A DNA stretch of 64,000 nt. It comes from Roseibacillus persicicus (GTDB lineage Bacteria; Verrucomicrobiota; Verrucomicrobiia; Verrucomicrobiales; Akkermansiaceae). Shown in pieces: positions 1 to 8,042 of the stretch. The stretch covers positions 319,604-383,603 of the forward strand of contig NZ_BMXI01000003.1 of NCBI RefSeq assembly GCF_014651675.1, written 5' to 3'. Made by a program: the position numbers and the translations under genes. The number at the start of each line of letters is the position of its first letter. Within the stretch, counting starts at the first letter, position 1. A model generated the notes under the pieces. That model had not been told where the DNA came from. It did not search any database and was given only the letters and a program-made list of their open reading frames with translations.

Positions 1-73
1 GCGCAATCTCAGGCGAGCCCAAAAACTAACAGGCTTAACCAGATAATCAATTGCTCTAAATAAAAAACAGGGT

Positions 74-928
74 ATGATATCCCTGCCCCCGCTCGTGTTT
101 CCCTTGTTGCTACGATATTCCTACTTGTCGGTCTTCCTGTCACTCGCGCCCGCCCTCCAAGCGGCCGTAGTTTTCATGGAAGACTATGAATCTTTGACCG
201 CTGGTGAACTCAACGGACAAAGCGGCACTCTTGGGATCTCTGGGAATTGGCAATCGAATGAAGCAATCACCGAAGTCGTTTCCGCACCCGCGAATCTGGA
301 GGTCACCCTGCCTACCGGAGAAGTCATCTCGGGCGGCAACCAGGCCCTCCAACTGACCGGAAACAGCAACACAGCCATCTCCGCCAGCCTCTCAAGCCCC
401 CAGAGCGGCACCTTCTTCGTTTCCTTTCTGATTCAGTTGCAAGCCGGTAGTATCCAAACCAACGACTTCGCCACCCTTTGGTTTGGCGAAGGGACCCATA
501 TCGGAGCGCCTGCCATCGGCATCAAAGCCGAGTTGGGAGTTGGCAATACGGACTTGATGGGTCGCATCTCCGGCAACCAGGAAGCCTACGCTCCGGAACA
601 ATTGGTGGTGGGAGAAAGCTACTACCTCGTTGCAAAGGTTTCCAAGACGGGCTCTTCCAACACCTACAACCAAGTCGAGTTCTGGGTCAATCCCGGCTCG
701 GGTGATGAGAGCACCCCGGAAGCCGTCTCCACCGGTTCCATTTCCTTTTCAGAATTTCAAGACATTGGAATCCGGTCAGCCAACCTGGATTCGGACGACG
801 TGGTCCTCATCGACAATCTCTCAGTCGCAACCGACTGGGATGACCTATTCGTCCCCGAGCCCAGCTCATCAATGCTCTTGGGCCTATCACTTTTAGGCCT
901 GTTCACCTACCGGCGGCGGCTCCAATAG
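74..928 (+). CDS. PEP-CTERM sorting-domain protein
   Basis: This 284-residue protein is probably exported and sorted to the cell surface. The N-terminus has a hydrophobic signal segment (about residues 5-30, ending near ALQA). The C-terminus holds a typical PEP-CTERM signal: VPEPSSS, a hydrophobic run of about 15 residues, then RRR. The middle is rich in Gly, Ser and Asp and looks like a beta-sandwich of the concanavalin/LamG type, but I cannot assign a ligand. PEP-CTERM proteins are known to be processed by exosortase, which is not encoded here. The start is the first ATG of the frame; the ribosome site is weak. A terminator follows at 949-995, so the gene is probably monocistronic or last in its operon. 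Confidence 0.85.
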   Translation: MISLPPLVFPLLLRYSYLSVFLSLAPALQAAVVFMEDYESLTAGELNGQSGTLGISGNWQSNEAITEVVSAPANLEVTLPTGEVISGGNQALQLTGNSNTAISASLSSPQSGTFFVSFLIQLQAGSIQTNDFATLWFGEGTHIGAPAIGIKAELGVGNTDLMGRISGNQEAYAPEQLVVGESYYLVAKVSKTGSSNTYNQVEFWVNPGSGDESTPEAVSTGSISFSEFQDIGIRSANLDSDDVVLIDNLSVATDWDDLFVPEPSSSMLLGLSLLGLFTYRRRLQ

Positions 929-948
929 AGCGTCTTATCCGACAAGGG

Positions 949-995
949 GCTCACTGCCCTTTTGGCGGGCTGGCGACCCAGTGAGCTTTCTGTTT
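949..995 (+). terminator. Rho-independent terminator after the first PEP-CTERM gene
   Basis: Perfect 8-bp arms GCTCACTG (949-956) and CAGTGAGC (979-986) enclose a 22-nt loop with further internal pairing, followed by TTTCTGTTT. It lies 20 bp after the stop codon at 928. The rest of 929-1171 shows no convincing gene. Confidence 0.6.
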
Positions 996-1140
996 CCCGT
1001 TTCGCATCACGAGCTCGAACTCTTGCCCAAGCACAGCGCCCGCCTCCCAGCTGACCCTGCGGAGCCTTACGCGAAAGAGCAACTCGACGCACGATAACAC
1101 TTATCCCGGCAGAAAAAGCCAAGATAAAGGTCTGGAAAAG

Positions 1141-1162
1141 TTAGTTAAACTACATTAACTAA
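1141..1162. promoter_or_regulatory. Perfect dyad just upstream of the helicase pair
   Basis: TTAGTTAA (1141-1148) and TTAACTAA (1155-1162) form a perfect 8-bp inverted repeat with a 6-nt spacer, ending 9 nt before the start codon at 1172. The size, symmetry and AT-richness fit a repressor operator over the promoter or ribosome site. No obvious DNA-binding regulator is adjacent. Function is inferred from position and symmetry only. Confidence 0.45.
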
Positions 1163-1171
1163 TATCTTTTC

Positions 1172-2911
1172 ATGACCGCCCCTTCATCATCTAACAGATT
1201 CCTGACCACTCTTCGCGAGGACACGCTGCGCGAGATTGCGGCCAGTAAGGCGGCCTTGGTTGAGATTTGGAGCCTATCCCTGGCCCAGCGGGTGGAGAAG
1301 GGTCATGCCTTGGGACCGTTGAGAGTGGTGTCCCAAAAAGGCGCCATCGTGACCCTGGCCCATGAGACCAGTTTGTCGCAGGAATCTTTTTCGCGTATCC
1401 GGGAGGGAGACCTCCTGCGGATGACTCGCAACGAACCACTCGCAAACGGGCCCTCCTGTTTTTTCCTGCACGACGATGGCGAACTCGTTGTGGTGCAGAT
1501 GCTTTCGGATGCTCCCCTGCCCTTTGACGAGCCTCTCAGCGGCCTCACCCTCGACCCCGATTTCTTCGATCCCACTGATCGCTTTCTTGCCGCACTGGAT
1601 GCCTTGCGAACGACGGTCCATGGCACGGATGTGGTGCTTCCCATTCTGATGGGTGAAGGCGACAGCGGGTCGGATTCAGAAACCTTCGACGAAGTGCTGG
1701 ACCAGTTGGAAGACCTCCCCACAGAGGAAGCCTTTCACCCCGCCCAGAACGATGCCATCGCCCTGAGCCTGGCGGCCTCGCGCTTTCATCTGGTACAAGG
1801 TCCTCCCGGAACGGGGAAGACCCATGTCTTGGCCGAGATTGCCTGCCGTCTGATCGAAAAAGGACATCGCGTCCTTCTAACAGGGCCCACCCATCGCGCC
1901 ATTGATCATGCCCTCCGGTCCTGTCGCAAGCGTCTCCCTGCTGGAGTTCGAGTGGTCAAGATTAGCCGGGCTCGCTTCGATTCCGACTCTCCGGTGGAAC
2001 ACTTCGACCACCTCGGAGATGCCGAACTCAGTTTCGACGAACCCTTTCTCCTGGGCTCCACCACCTTGAACCTTTGGTCGAACAGCAGCGGCCTCGTCGA
2101 CCAATCGTTCGACACCGTCTTGCTCGACGAGTCTTCGCAGCTCACCCTGATGCTCGCGACCCTGGCCATGCTGCGCGCGGAGAAGTTTCTCTTCTTCGGC
2201 GACCATTGCCAGCTCCCTCCAGTGCGACTGGCTCCGAATCCCGACAGCACCCTCGACGACTCCATCTTCAACAAGCTGCGCAAGTCCTCCTCCACCACCA
2301 TGCTCACAGAATCGTGGCGCTTGAATGCCGACCTTGCGGAATGGCCGTCGGCGACTTTCTACGGCAACCAGCTGACCGCTCGACACGATCGAGTCCTTTC
2401 CCTCGCACCCGCTTCCAGTCTCCCCGCTCTGCAAGCACGCCCGGGATTCGTCTCCATCCAGCATGATGATCGTCAGTCCTCGACGCGTTCTCCGGAAGAA
2501 GCAGAGAGAGTTCTGGAGCTCATTCTCGACCTCCTTCGGGGCGGCTTGGCTCCCTCTGATATTGCGGTGGTCACTCCCTTCCGCGCCCAAGCGGCTTTGA
2601 TTCGTCGCTCCCTGCGGAATCGCGAAGAGTTTACCCCTTGGCCAGTCGAAGAGCTTCTGGCCGACACCGTGGAACGCCTGCAGGGGCAGGAAAGAGAGGT
2701 CATTCTGGTTTCCATGGCGGCCTCGCGGGATGAATTCATCATGCGTCTCGAAGACTTCCTCTTCGAGCCCCGCCGCCTCAATGTCGCCATCACCCGGGCC
2801 CGGCGAAAGACCATCTTGCTCCATTCCAAAACCCTTCTCAAGGTCGCGCAATCTTTAGCCGACTCCGGTAGCGCCGGAGCCACCACCTTCTGCTCACTAC
2901 TAGAATCCTAG
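1172..2911 (+). CDS. UPF1/DNA2-like superfamily 1 helicase
   Basis: This 579-residue protein carries the motif set of SF1 helicases of the DNA2/NAM7 (UPF1-like) group: Walker A GPPGTGKT at 210-217, Walker B LLDESS at about 317-322, motif III GDHCQLPP at 343-350, a GQE-type motif (RLQGQEREVILVS) near 500, and motif VI NVAITRAR near 537. About 200 N-terminal residues precede the motor and probably form a beta-barrel-like accessory domain. It should unwind or translocate on nucleic acid using ATP. No nuclease motif is visible. A second SF1 helicase starts 37 bp downstream on the same strand, so the two are probably co-transcribed behind the dyad at 1141-1162. Whether it acts on RNA, on DNA or in defence cannot be told from sequence. 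Confidence 0.85.
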   Translation: MTAPSSSNRFLTTLREDTLREIAASKAALVEIWSLSLAQRVEKGHALGPLRVVSQKGAIVTLAHETSLSQESFSRIREGDLLRMTRNEPLANGPSCFFLHDDGELVVVQMLSDAPLPFDEPLSGLTLDPDFFDPTDRFLAALDALRTTVHGTDVVLPILMGEGDSGSDSETFDEVLDQLEDLPTEEAFHPAQNDAIALSLAASRFHLVQGPPGTGKTHVLAEIACRLIEKGHRVLLTGPTHRAIDHALRSCRKRLPAGVRVVKISRARFDSDSPVEHFDHLGDAELSFDEPFLLGSTTLNLWSNSSGLVDQSFDTVLLDESSQLTLMLATLAMLRAEKFLFFGDHCQLPPVRLAPNPDSTLDDSIFNKLRKSSSTTMLTESWRLNADLAEWPSATFYGNQLTARHDRVLSLAPASSLPALQARPGFVSIQHDDRQSSTRSPEEAERVLELILDLLRGGLAPSDIAVVTPFRAQAALIRRSLRNREEFTPWPVEELLADTVERLQGQEREVILVSMAASRDEFIMRLEDFLFEPRRLNVAITRARRKTILLHSKTLLKVAQSLADSGSAGATTFCSLLES

Positions 2912-2948
2912 TAATCTTCAGTCTCCCGCGAAACAACAACCATCGTCC

Positions 2949-4994
2949 ATGTCCATTCTTATTCCAGAAAAGCCAAGCGGCCAGAGCACCCCAGCCATCC
3001 TTCGTCTCTTTCGCATCCTAAAGAAACTTCCGGATGACTACACTGTCTGGCACAACTTCAGTTCAGCCAAACCGCATTTTCTCGTCGTCTCCCCAACACG
3101 AAACGCGTTTCTGATTCATGTCGCTGAGACGACTGAGGAATTGGCCCAGTCCGCGATTCAGCTCGACCTGTTAAATGGTTCGCAAGCTCTCACTCCTGAC
3201 ACGGTGGCTGCTGACGAACTGGCGTTGCTCGATCAATTCCCGCTCTCCTCCGACGCTCAGGTCCGTCGCCTGCTAGTCTTTCCCAACGCTTCGCAAGGCA
3301 CTCTCGACCAGATTGTTTTACAGCGTTCGCAAGAAACCCAGGTCAATTTTTTGAGCCTCAAGCAGTCCACGCCGGAGAACTTTTTATCACTGTTAGAGAA
3401 CTTGGCAGGGACTCCTCTTCCCGAACCGGCACTTTATACCCTACGGGCGGACTTCACTCCCGAAACCGTCATTCCCTCATCCCATCGTCCTACGCTCATT
3501 GAACAGGCGAAAGACGGCTGCGACATTCCCGCCTTTCTCGATCTGGACCAAGAGCGTCTCTTCAAACAAGATCTCCTCGCCCCTCCTCCGGGAGAACAGC
3601 TCTCCGCGACTTCCCGCTTGGTCACTGGTCCGGCCGGCTCGGGCAAGTCCCTCGTGCTTCTTCATCGGGCCATCCTCGCAGCCCAACTCCACACCGGAGC
3701 CCGTCTGCTGGTCCTCACCCACAACCGACCGATCAGCACCCAGTTGCAACAGAGATTTCAAGAGATTGCACCTAAAAACTCGACCGTCAATTGGAAGACT
3801 TTTTTCGCTTGGGCTACCAGCTATCTTCGTCCTGACGAAGACATCATCAGCGACCACGTGGTGAGACGTCGCATTGCGTCCCTCCAAGCCCAGAGTCCCC
3901 GTTTGGCGGACTTTCAACCGGACTTTCTCACTGACGAGATCGACTACCTGCGCGACCTCGGCATCTCCAGTTTGGAGGAGTATCTGGAACTCGAGCGTAC
4001 GGGTCGGCTCACCGCCTTGCGGGGGGAAGCCCGCGAGGCCATCTGGCAGCTTCTCCTCGATTACCGGGCGGAACTCGCCCGCGAAAAGCTCCTCGACTGG
4101 CACGAAGTGGCGCTGCGCTTTGATGAGTTTGCGGGAGAGAAACCGGGCAGCTTTCACCCCGGCTATGACTTCATCTTCATTGATGAAGCCCAATTCTTCG
4201 CCAAGATTTGGTTCGCGCCCGTGCTCACCGCGCTCAAGCCAACCGGACAGCTCTTCCTCTCCGCCGATCACACCCAAGGCTTCTTGAAGCGTCGCCAGTC
4301 TTGGCGCGATTTGGGCATCGATGTGGTCGGGCGAGCGACTCGCTTGGCGCGCGTCTATCGTTCCACTCAGGAGGTCGCCCGCTGTGCCCGCAACTTTTTC
4401 CTAACCAGGCAGGCCAGCGATAGGGTCAATGATTTTTCAACGCTACCCGACCTGCTTCCCAGCGAAAACTTGAAGAGCCTCCCATCCGGAGAACCCGTCC
4501 ACATCCTCCAGATCGGTTCCCCCAACAGACTGCATCAATACACCGCAGAGCTGGTGACGCGGCACCTTGAGGTCTCCCCACACCTGCGTGGCCACATTCT
4601 CGTGATTGAAGCCGACCCAGCCAAAGCTTACAACCTCCGGGAAAACCTCGAAAAACATCTCGGCCCCAACACGGTCCGCAACCTCAAACCAAAGCCCGGA
4701 GAACGACAACCGAAGGAGCCCCTTTGTCAGGTGGCCTCGCTGCATGCCGCGACCGGACTGGAGGCCACCAGCGTGATCTTGCTCGGACTGGACTCGTTGT
4801 TAGAAAAGGAAAAGGACCCGACCTTGAGCCCCGAATCGGCGGACGAACTTCGGGCCGCCCAGACCCGGCTCATTTATGTTGCCCTCACCCGCGCTATCGC
4901 CCGTCTAACCTTGGTGACTACGAACAAGGAACAGTGGAAGGACCTCCTCGGGGTTCAGGACGAGTCTGAGGTCGAGGTCGAAACCGTAGCCTAG
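2949..4994 (+). CDS. UvrD/Rep-like helicase with NERD-like N-terminus
   Basis: This 681-residue protein has a UvrD-family motor: Walker A GPAGSGKS at 227-234, Walker B FIFIDEAQ with D412/E413, motif III LFLSADHTQ, motif IV VYRSTQEVAR, a motif V-like HAATGLEATSV stretch, and motif VI YVALTRAIARL near the C-terminus. Residues about 15-60 (LPDDYTVWHNF, then FLVVSPTRNAFLIHV) resemble the nuclease-related NERD domain often fused to such helicases. The acidic and lysine positions expected in the NERD E-x-K motif are not evident (IHVAE instead), so nuclease activity is doubtful. It follows the UPF1-like gene by 37 bp. It ends 11 bp before a convergent SDR gene. Confidence 0.8.
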   Translation: MSILIPEKPSGQSTPAILRLFRILKKLPDDYTVWHNFSSAKPHFLVVSPTRNAFLIHVAETTEELAQSAIQLDLLNGSQALTPDTVAADELALLDQFPLSSDAQVRRLLVFPNASQGTLDQIVLQRSQETQVNFLSLKQSTPENFLSLLENLAGTPLPEPALYTLRADFTPETVIPSSHRPTLIEQAKDGCDIPAFLDLDQERLFKQDLLAPPPGEQLSATSRLVTGPAGSGKSLVLLHRAILAAQLHTGARLLVLTHNRPISTQLQQRFQEIAPKNSTVNWKTFFAWATSYLRPDEDIISDHVVRRRIASLQAQSPRLADFQPDFLTDEIDYLRDLGISSLEEYLELERTGRLTALRGEAREAIWQLLLDYRAELAREKLLDWHEVALRFDEFAGEKPGSFHPGYDFIFIDEAQFFAKIWFAPVLTALKPTGQLFLSADHTQGFLKRRQSWRDLGIDVVGRATRLARVYRSTQEVARCARNFFLTRQASDRVNDFSTLPDLLPSENLKSLPSGEPVHILQIGSPNRLHQYTAELVTRHLEVSPHLRGHILVIEADPAKAYNLRENLEKHLGPNTVRNLKPKPGERQPKEPLCQVASLHAATGLEATSVILLGLDSLLEKEKDPTLSPESADELRAAQTRLIYVALTRAIARLTLVTTNKEQWKDLLGVQDESEVEVETVA

Positions 4995-5005
4995 CCGCGA
5001 CGGGT

Positions 5006-5785
5006 TCAATAGTCTTCTAACATCTGTTCGATGGTCTTAACCAAGCGGGCATTTTTCTTGGCGTCCAAGGCATCGGGGTGAGGCTGGGAAAAACGTCCAA
5101 TGTCATTGTCGAAGTAGAGACCCGTCGCGCCCGCAAATTCGTCAGAAAGAGCCGCGCGGACGAGGATATCTGCCCCAATACTCAGGTCACTGCCATCGAC
5201 CCCGTAGGCGTCCTTCACCATTTTACTACCCAAAAACGATTTTGGATTCACCGCGACAATGACCGGTCCATCCGGCCCCAACTTGTCGGCCAAATGTCGG
5301 GACCACATCGTCAGGGCCAGTTTGCTCTGGGCGTAAGCTTCACTATCCGAGAGTTCCCCTTCTCCCTGCAAAGCCCGCAAATTGACCGGTGCTTGCGCAG
5401 CCGAAGAGAGGTTCACTACTCGTCCATCCTTGGCCAGAACGGGCAAAAGACTACGCGTCAGGAGATAGGGTGCGAGGGTATTGACCACGAAGCGCGCATC
5501 GAGACCCGACTCCGTTCTGGCATCAGCCATGCGAAGAACTCCCGCATTGTTGATCAAGATATCCAGCGGCCCGTGGGCAATCACGGAGTCTGCCAAGGAG
5601 CGCACGTCCTCGAACTTGGAAAGATCCGCCACGAAGCCCACGAGCCCCAACTCGCTCTTTAACTTCTCCAACTTGTTCGGATTTCGACCATGGAGGAGAA
5701 CCTCGTGTCCTTCTTGCTGCAATTGGCGGGCGGTGGCCAGCCCGATGCCATCGGTCGAGCCGGTGATGAGAATTGTTTTTTTCAT
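5006..5785 (-). CDS. Short-chain dehydrogenase/reductase (SDR)
   Basis: This 259-residue Rossmann-fold oxidoreductase has the classical SDR signatures: the cofactor loop TGSTDGIG at residues 8-15, NNAG near 85, and the YxxxK active site (YAQSK) near 151. HGR after beta-2 suggests NADP(H) preference. The substrate is unknown; retinol or daunorubicin-dehydrogenase-like names are common for relatives. Its ATG overlaps the TGA of the upstream LLM gene (ATGA), which implies translational coupling. It is the last gene of a three-gene minus-strand operon. Confidence 0.85.
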   Translation of the reverse strand: MKKTILITGSTDGIGLATARQLQQEGHEVLLHGRNPNKLEKLKSELGLVGFVADLSKFEDVRSLADSVIAHGPLDILINNAGVLRMADARTESGLDARFVVNTLAPYLLTRSLLPVLAKDGRVVNLSSAAQAPVNLRALQGEGELSDSEAYAQSKLALTMWSRHLADKLGPDGPVIVAVNPKSFLGSKMVKDAYGVDGSDLSIGADILVRAALSDEFAGATGLYFDNDIGRFSQPHPDALDAKKNARLVKTIEQMLEDY

Positions 5786-6771
5786 TGTTTGATTTGGGGG
5801 TTTGTAAATTCGGGCAGGATCTCATCTGCGATTCTTCGCATGGTATCCTCTGTATCGTTTTGATTGAATCTCAAGTTTAGAGCCACGTGATTGACCCCGA
5901 TGGACTGCACGGTCTGGAGATAGTCCCGCAGGTGGTTCATCCCGAGCCGGAAGCCGAGGTGAATCGGACGAGGGCCTTCCTTCGGGTCATCGGCGAGGTC
6001 GATATGAAAGGGTTGGGTGACCGGCTTCTCCGCCAGACCGGCCTCGCGCGAGCGCTTGCGATAGTGCTCGATGGCCTGTGACTGGATGGTGAAGTTGCGG
6101 GGATAGGTCAGCCAGCCATCGCCATTGTCCGCCACCCAGTTCATGTCCTGTTGGCTCCCTCCGGTGATGAGCAAGGGGAGTCCCTGGCCGAAGGGTTTGG
6201 GCAAAAGATCCATCTGCCCGTCGAGCTGACCGTGGGAGTTCTCGAAGCGCGGGAAGCTTTCGCTCATGCGTCGAATGTATTGAAAGCTCTCGCGAAAGCG
6301 CGCTCCCCGGTCCTCGAAGCTCATCTTCATCGCGGGATATTCATCGGGCCGGTCTCCCGAGGCGATGCCCAGGAGAAGTCGGCCGCCCGACAGGACATCC
6401 GCAGTCGCGGCAGCTTTGGCGACATGGGCGGGGTGCCGCAAGGGCAGCACCATGCTTGCCACGCCGAGGGCAATCTCGCTCGTCGCCCCCGCTAACAACC
6501 CCAAATAGACAAAAGGATCGAAGGTCTGCCCCGCGTCCCCGAAACTGGGGACATTGAAAGGCACATCGCGAATCCAAACCGCCGCGAATCCCAGTTCCTC
6601 CGCCAGCTGCACGCGCTCCAGATGCCGATTCATGGTCGGCACGGGAGACTGGGAATATTCTTCCAAGGGCACCACCAGCCCCAGACTCATCCGGTTCGGT
6701 TGGAACACGGAGTTGTAAGCCCGGTTGATTGTGGGAAAGGAAGTCGCGGGGACTGACGGTTTCGGATTCAT
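5782..6771 (-). CDS. LLM-class flavin-dependent oxidoreductase
   Basis: A 329-residue luciferase-like monooxygenase fold protein. The sequence LAEELGFAAVWIRDVPF near 45 and the TATSEIALGVASMVLPLRHPAHVAKAAATADVLSGGRLLLGI-type stretch near 95-135 are typical of the family, which uses FMN (or F420) on varied substrates. The reading frame is open upstream to 7062, but that part is Arg-rich and non-protein-like and overlaps the neighbour; the ATG at 6771 (MNPKPSV) leaves a 35-bp gap to the upstream MDR gene and a 4-bp overlap with the downstream SDR gene. The operon suggests a role in reducing reactive carbonyl or quinone compounds. Confidence 0.82.
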   Translation of the reverse strand: MNPKPSVPATSFPTINRAYNSVFQPNRMSLGLVVPLEEYSQSPVPTMNRHLERVQLAEELGFAAVWIRDVPFNVPSFGDAGQTFDPFVYLGLLAGATSEIALGVASMVLPLRHPAHVAKAAATADVLSGGRLLLGIASGDRPDEYPAMKMSFEDRGARFRESFQYIRRMSESFPRFENSHGQLDGQMDLLPKPFGQGLPLLITGGSQQDMNWVADNGDGWLTYPRNFTIQSQAIEHYRKRSREAGLAEKPVTQPFHIDLADDPKEGPRPIHLGFRLGMNHLRDYLQTVQSIGVNHVALNLRFNQNDTEDTMRRIADEILPEFTNPQIKQ

Positions 6772-6806
6772 GGAATGCGCTACGGTTCGGCGGTTAATCC
6801 GCGTTG

Positions 6807-7796
6807 TTATTCGTGGTCGATGACAACCTTGCCCATACCCTGACCGCTCTCCAGCCGGGCGTGGGCTTCTCCCGCTTGCTCCAGGGAATAGCGGTTTTCG
6901 TCGAGAACCACTTTGAAGCCACCGGCTTCGGCGATGGTGGCGAGGTCGCTCAGAATCGCGTGATGCTGACCACGCTGATAGTTGTGCAACATCGGAATCA
7001 ACATGAAGACGACATGCAGCGAGAGCCCCTTGAAGTGCGCTCCGCTGAGGTCCAATTCGCACAGAGTCACCGTCGTCGCGACGTTGCCATTGAGCGCGGC
7101 CGCTTCAAAGGACTTCAGCAAATTCTGCCCGCCTACGGAATCGAACACGATGTCGAATCCCGCACCGCCGGTGTGCGCTGCCACATAATCTTCCACCGCT
7201 TCGGTCTTGTAGTTGATCGCCTGCGCTCCGAGTTCGTTGATGAGTGCCAGCTGCTTCTCACCTCCACCAGTGGCCACGACCTCCGCGCCCCAGTATTTGG
7301 CCAGTTGCACAGCCACGTGTCCCACCCCACCGGAACCACCGTGGACGAGCACTTTCTGCCCTGCGGAGATACCTGCTCGCTTAAGCCCCTCGTAGGCGGT
7401 GATGGCCACCAGAGGGAGCGCCGCCGCTTCGCGCATGCTGAGGTTGGAAGGCTTTTTCGCCATCAACTGGGCATCGGCGACAATGTATTCGGTGAGGGTT
7501 CCCGGCAAGTCCGCCAGACCACCAGCGCAACCGTAGACCTCGTCCCCGACGGCATAGCCATCGACCCCTTCTCCGACCTCTTCCACGGTGCCGGCAAAGT
7601 CCATGCCCAGAAGGGCGGGAGTTTCGGGCGAGAGCGGCAACTCTTTCCCCATATTGCGAATCATAGTGTCGACGGTGTTGACACTGGAGGCCGCGATCTT
7701 GACCAGCACGTGGCCAGCCTTCACCGCTGGCTTGGCTACCTCGGCAGCTTCGAATTTCGCGTCTTCACCATAGGCTTGAATGAGCATTGCTTTCAT
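6807..7796 (-). CDS. Zinc-independent MDR / quinone oxidoreductase-like protein
   Basis: A 329-residue medium-chain dehydrogenase/reductase. The catalytic GroES-like part has the GMDFAGTVEEVG pattern near 65, and the nucleotide-binding site is VLVHGGSGGVGHVAVQLAK near 150. The zinc-ligand cysteines of alcohol dehydrogenases are not seen, so this fits the NADPH:quinone oxidoreductase (QOR) branch. It is first in the operon with the LLM and SDR genes. The 246-bp intergenic region to the divergent ccoG (7797-8042) must hold both promoters; I could not place convincing -35/-10 boxes in it. Confidence 0.85.
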   Translation of the reverse strand: MKAMLIQAYGEDAKFEAAEVAKPAVKAGHVLVKIAASSVNTVDTMIRNMGKELPLSPETPALLGMDFAGTVEEVGEGVDGYAVGDEVYGCAGGLADLPGTLTEYIVADAQLMAKKPSNLSMREAAALPLVAITAYEGLKRAGISAGQKVLVHGGSGGVGHVAVQLAKYWGAEVVATGGGEKQLALINELGAQAINYKTEAVEDYVAAHTGGAGFDIVFDSVGGQNLLKSFEAAALNGNVATTVTLCELDLSGAHFKGLSLHVVFMLIPMLHNYQRGQHHAILSDLATIAEAGGFKVVLDENRYSLEQAGEAHARLESGQGMGKVVIDHE

Positions 7797-8042
7797 AATC
7801 GTCTTTCGTTTTTGGGTTGTGTTGAGGATGCGGCTTTCACCGACTTGCGATCAGATTACCTCAAGGCCAACTATTTCGGAAATTGATTGTTGAAATCGAA
7901 CCCATGAGTAAATCGAATCGACTAAAAATTGGAGAAGCGCGACTCGCGACGGATTTGACCCTTCTTTCGCAACCCATGCGCACCGAACGCGACGATATGC
8001 GGGGCGAATATTCCTGCTTAGGCATATAGTCTCCGCACGCTC

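Noticed and set aside
6772-7062. N-terminal extension of the LLM oxidoreductase frame
   Set aside because: Arg-rich, non-conserved-looking and antiparallel-free overlap with the MDR gene; ATG 6771 gives the family N-terminus.
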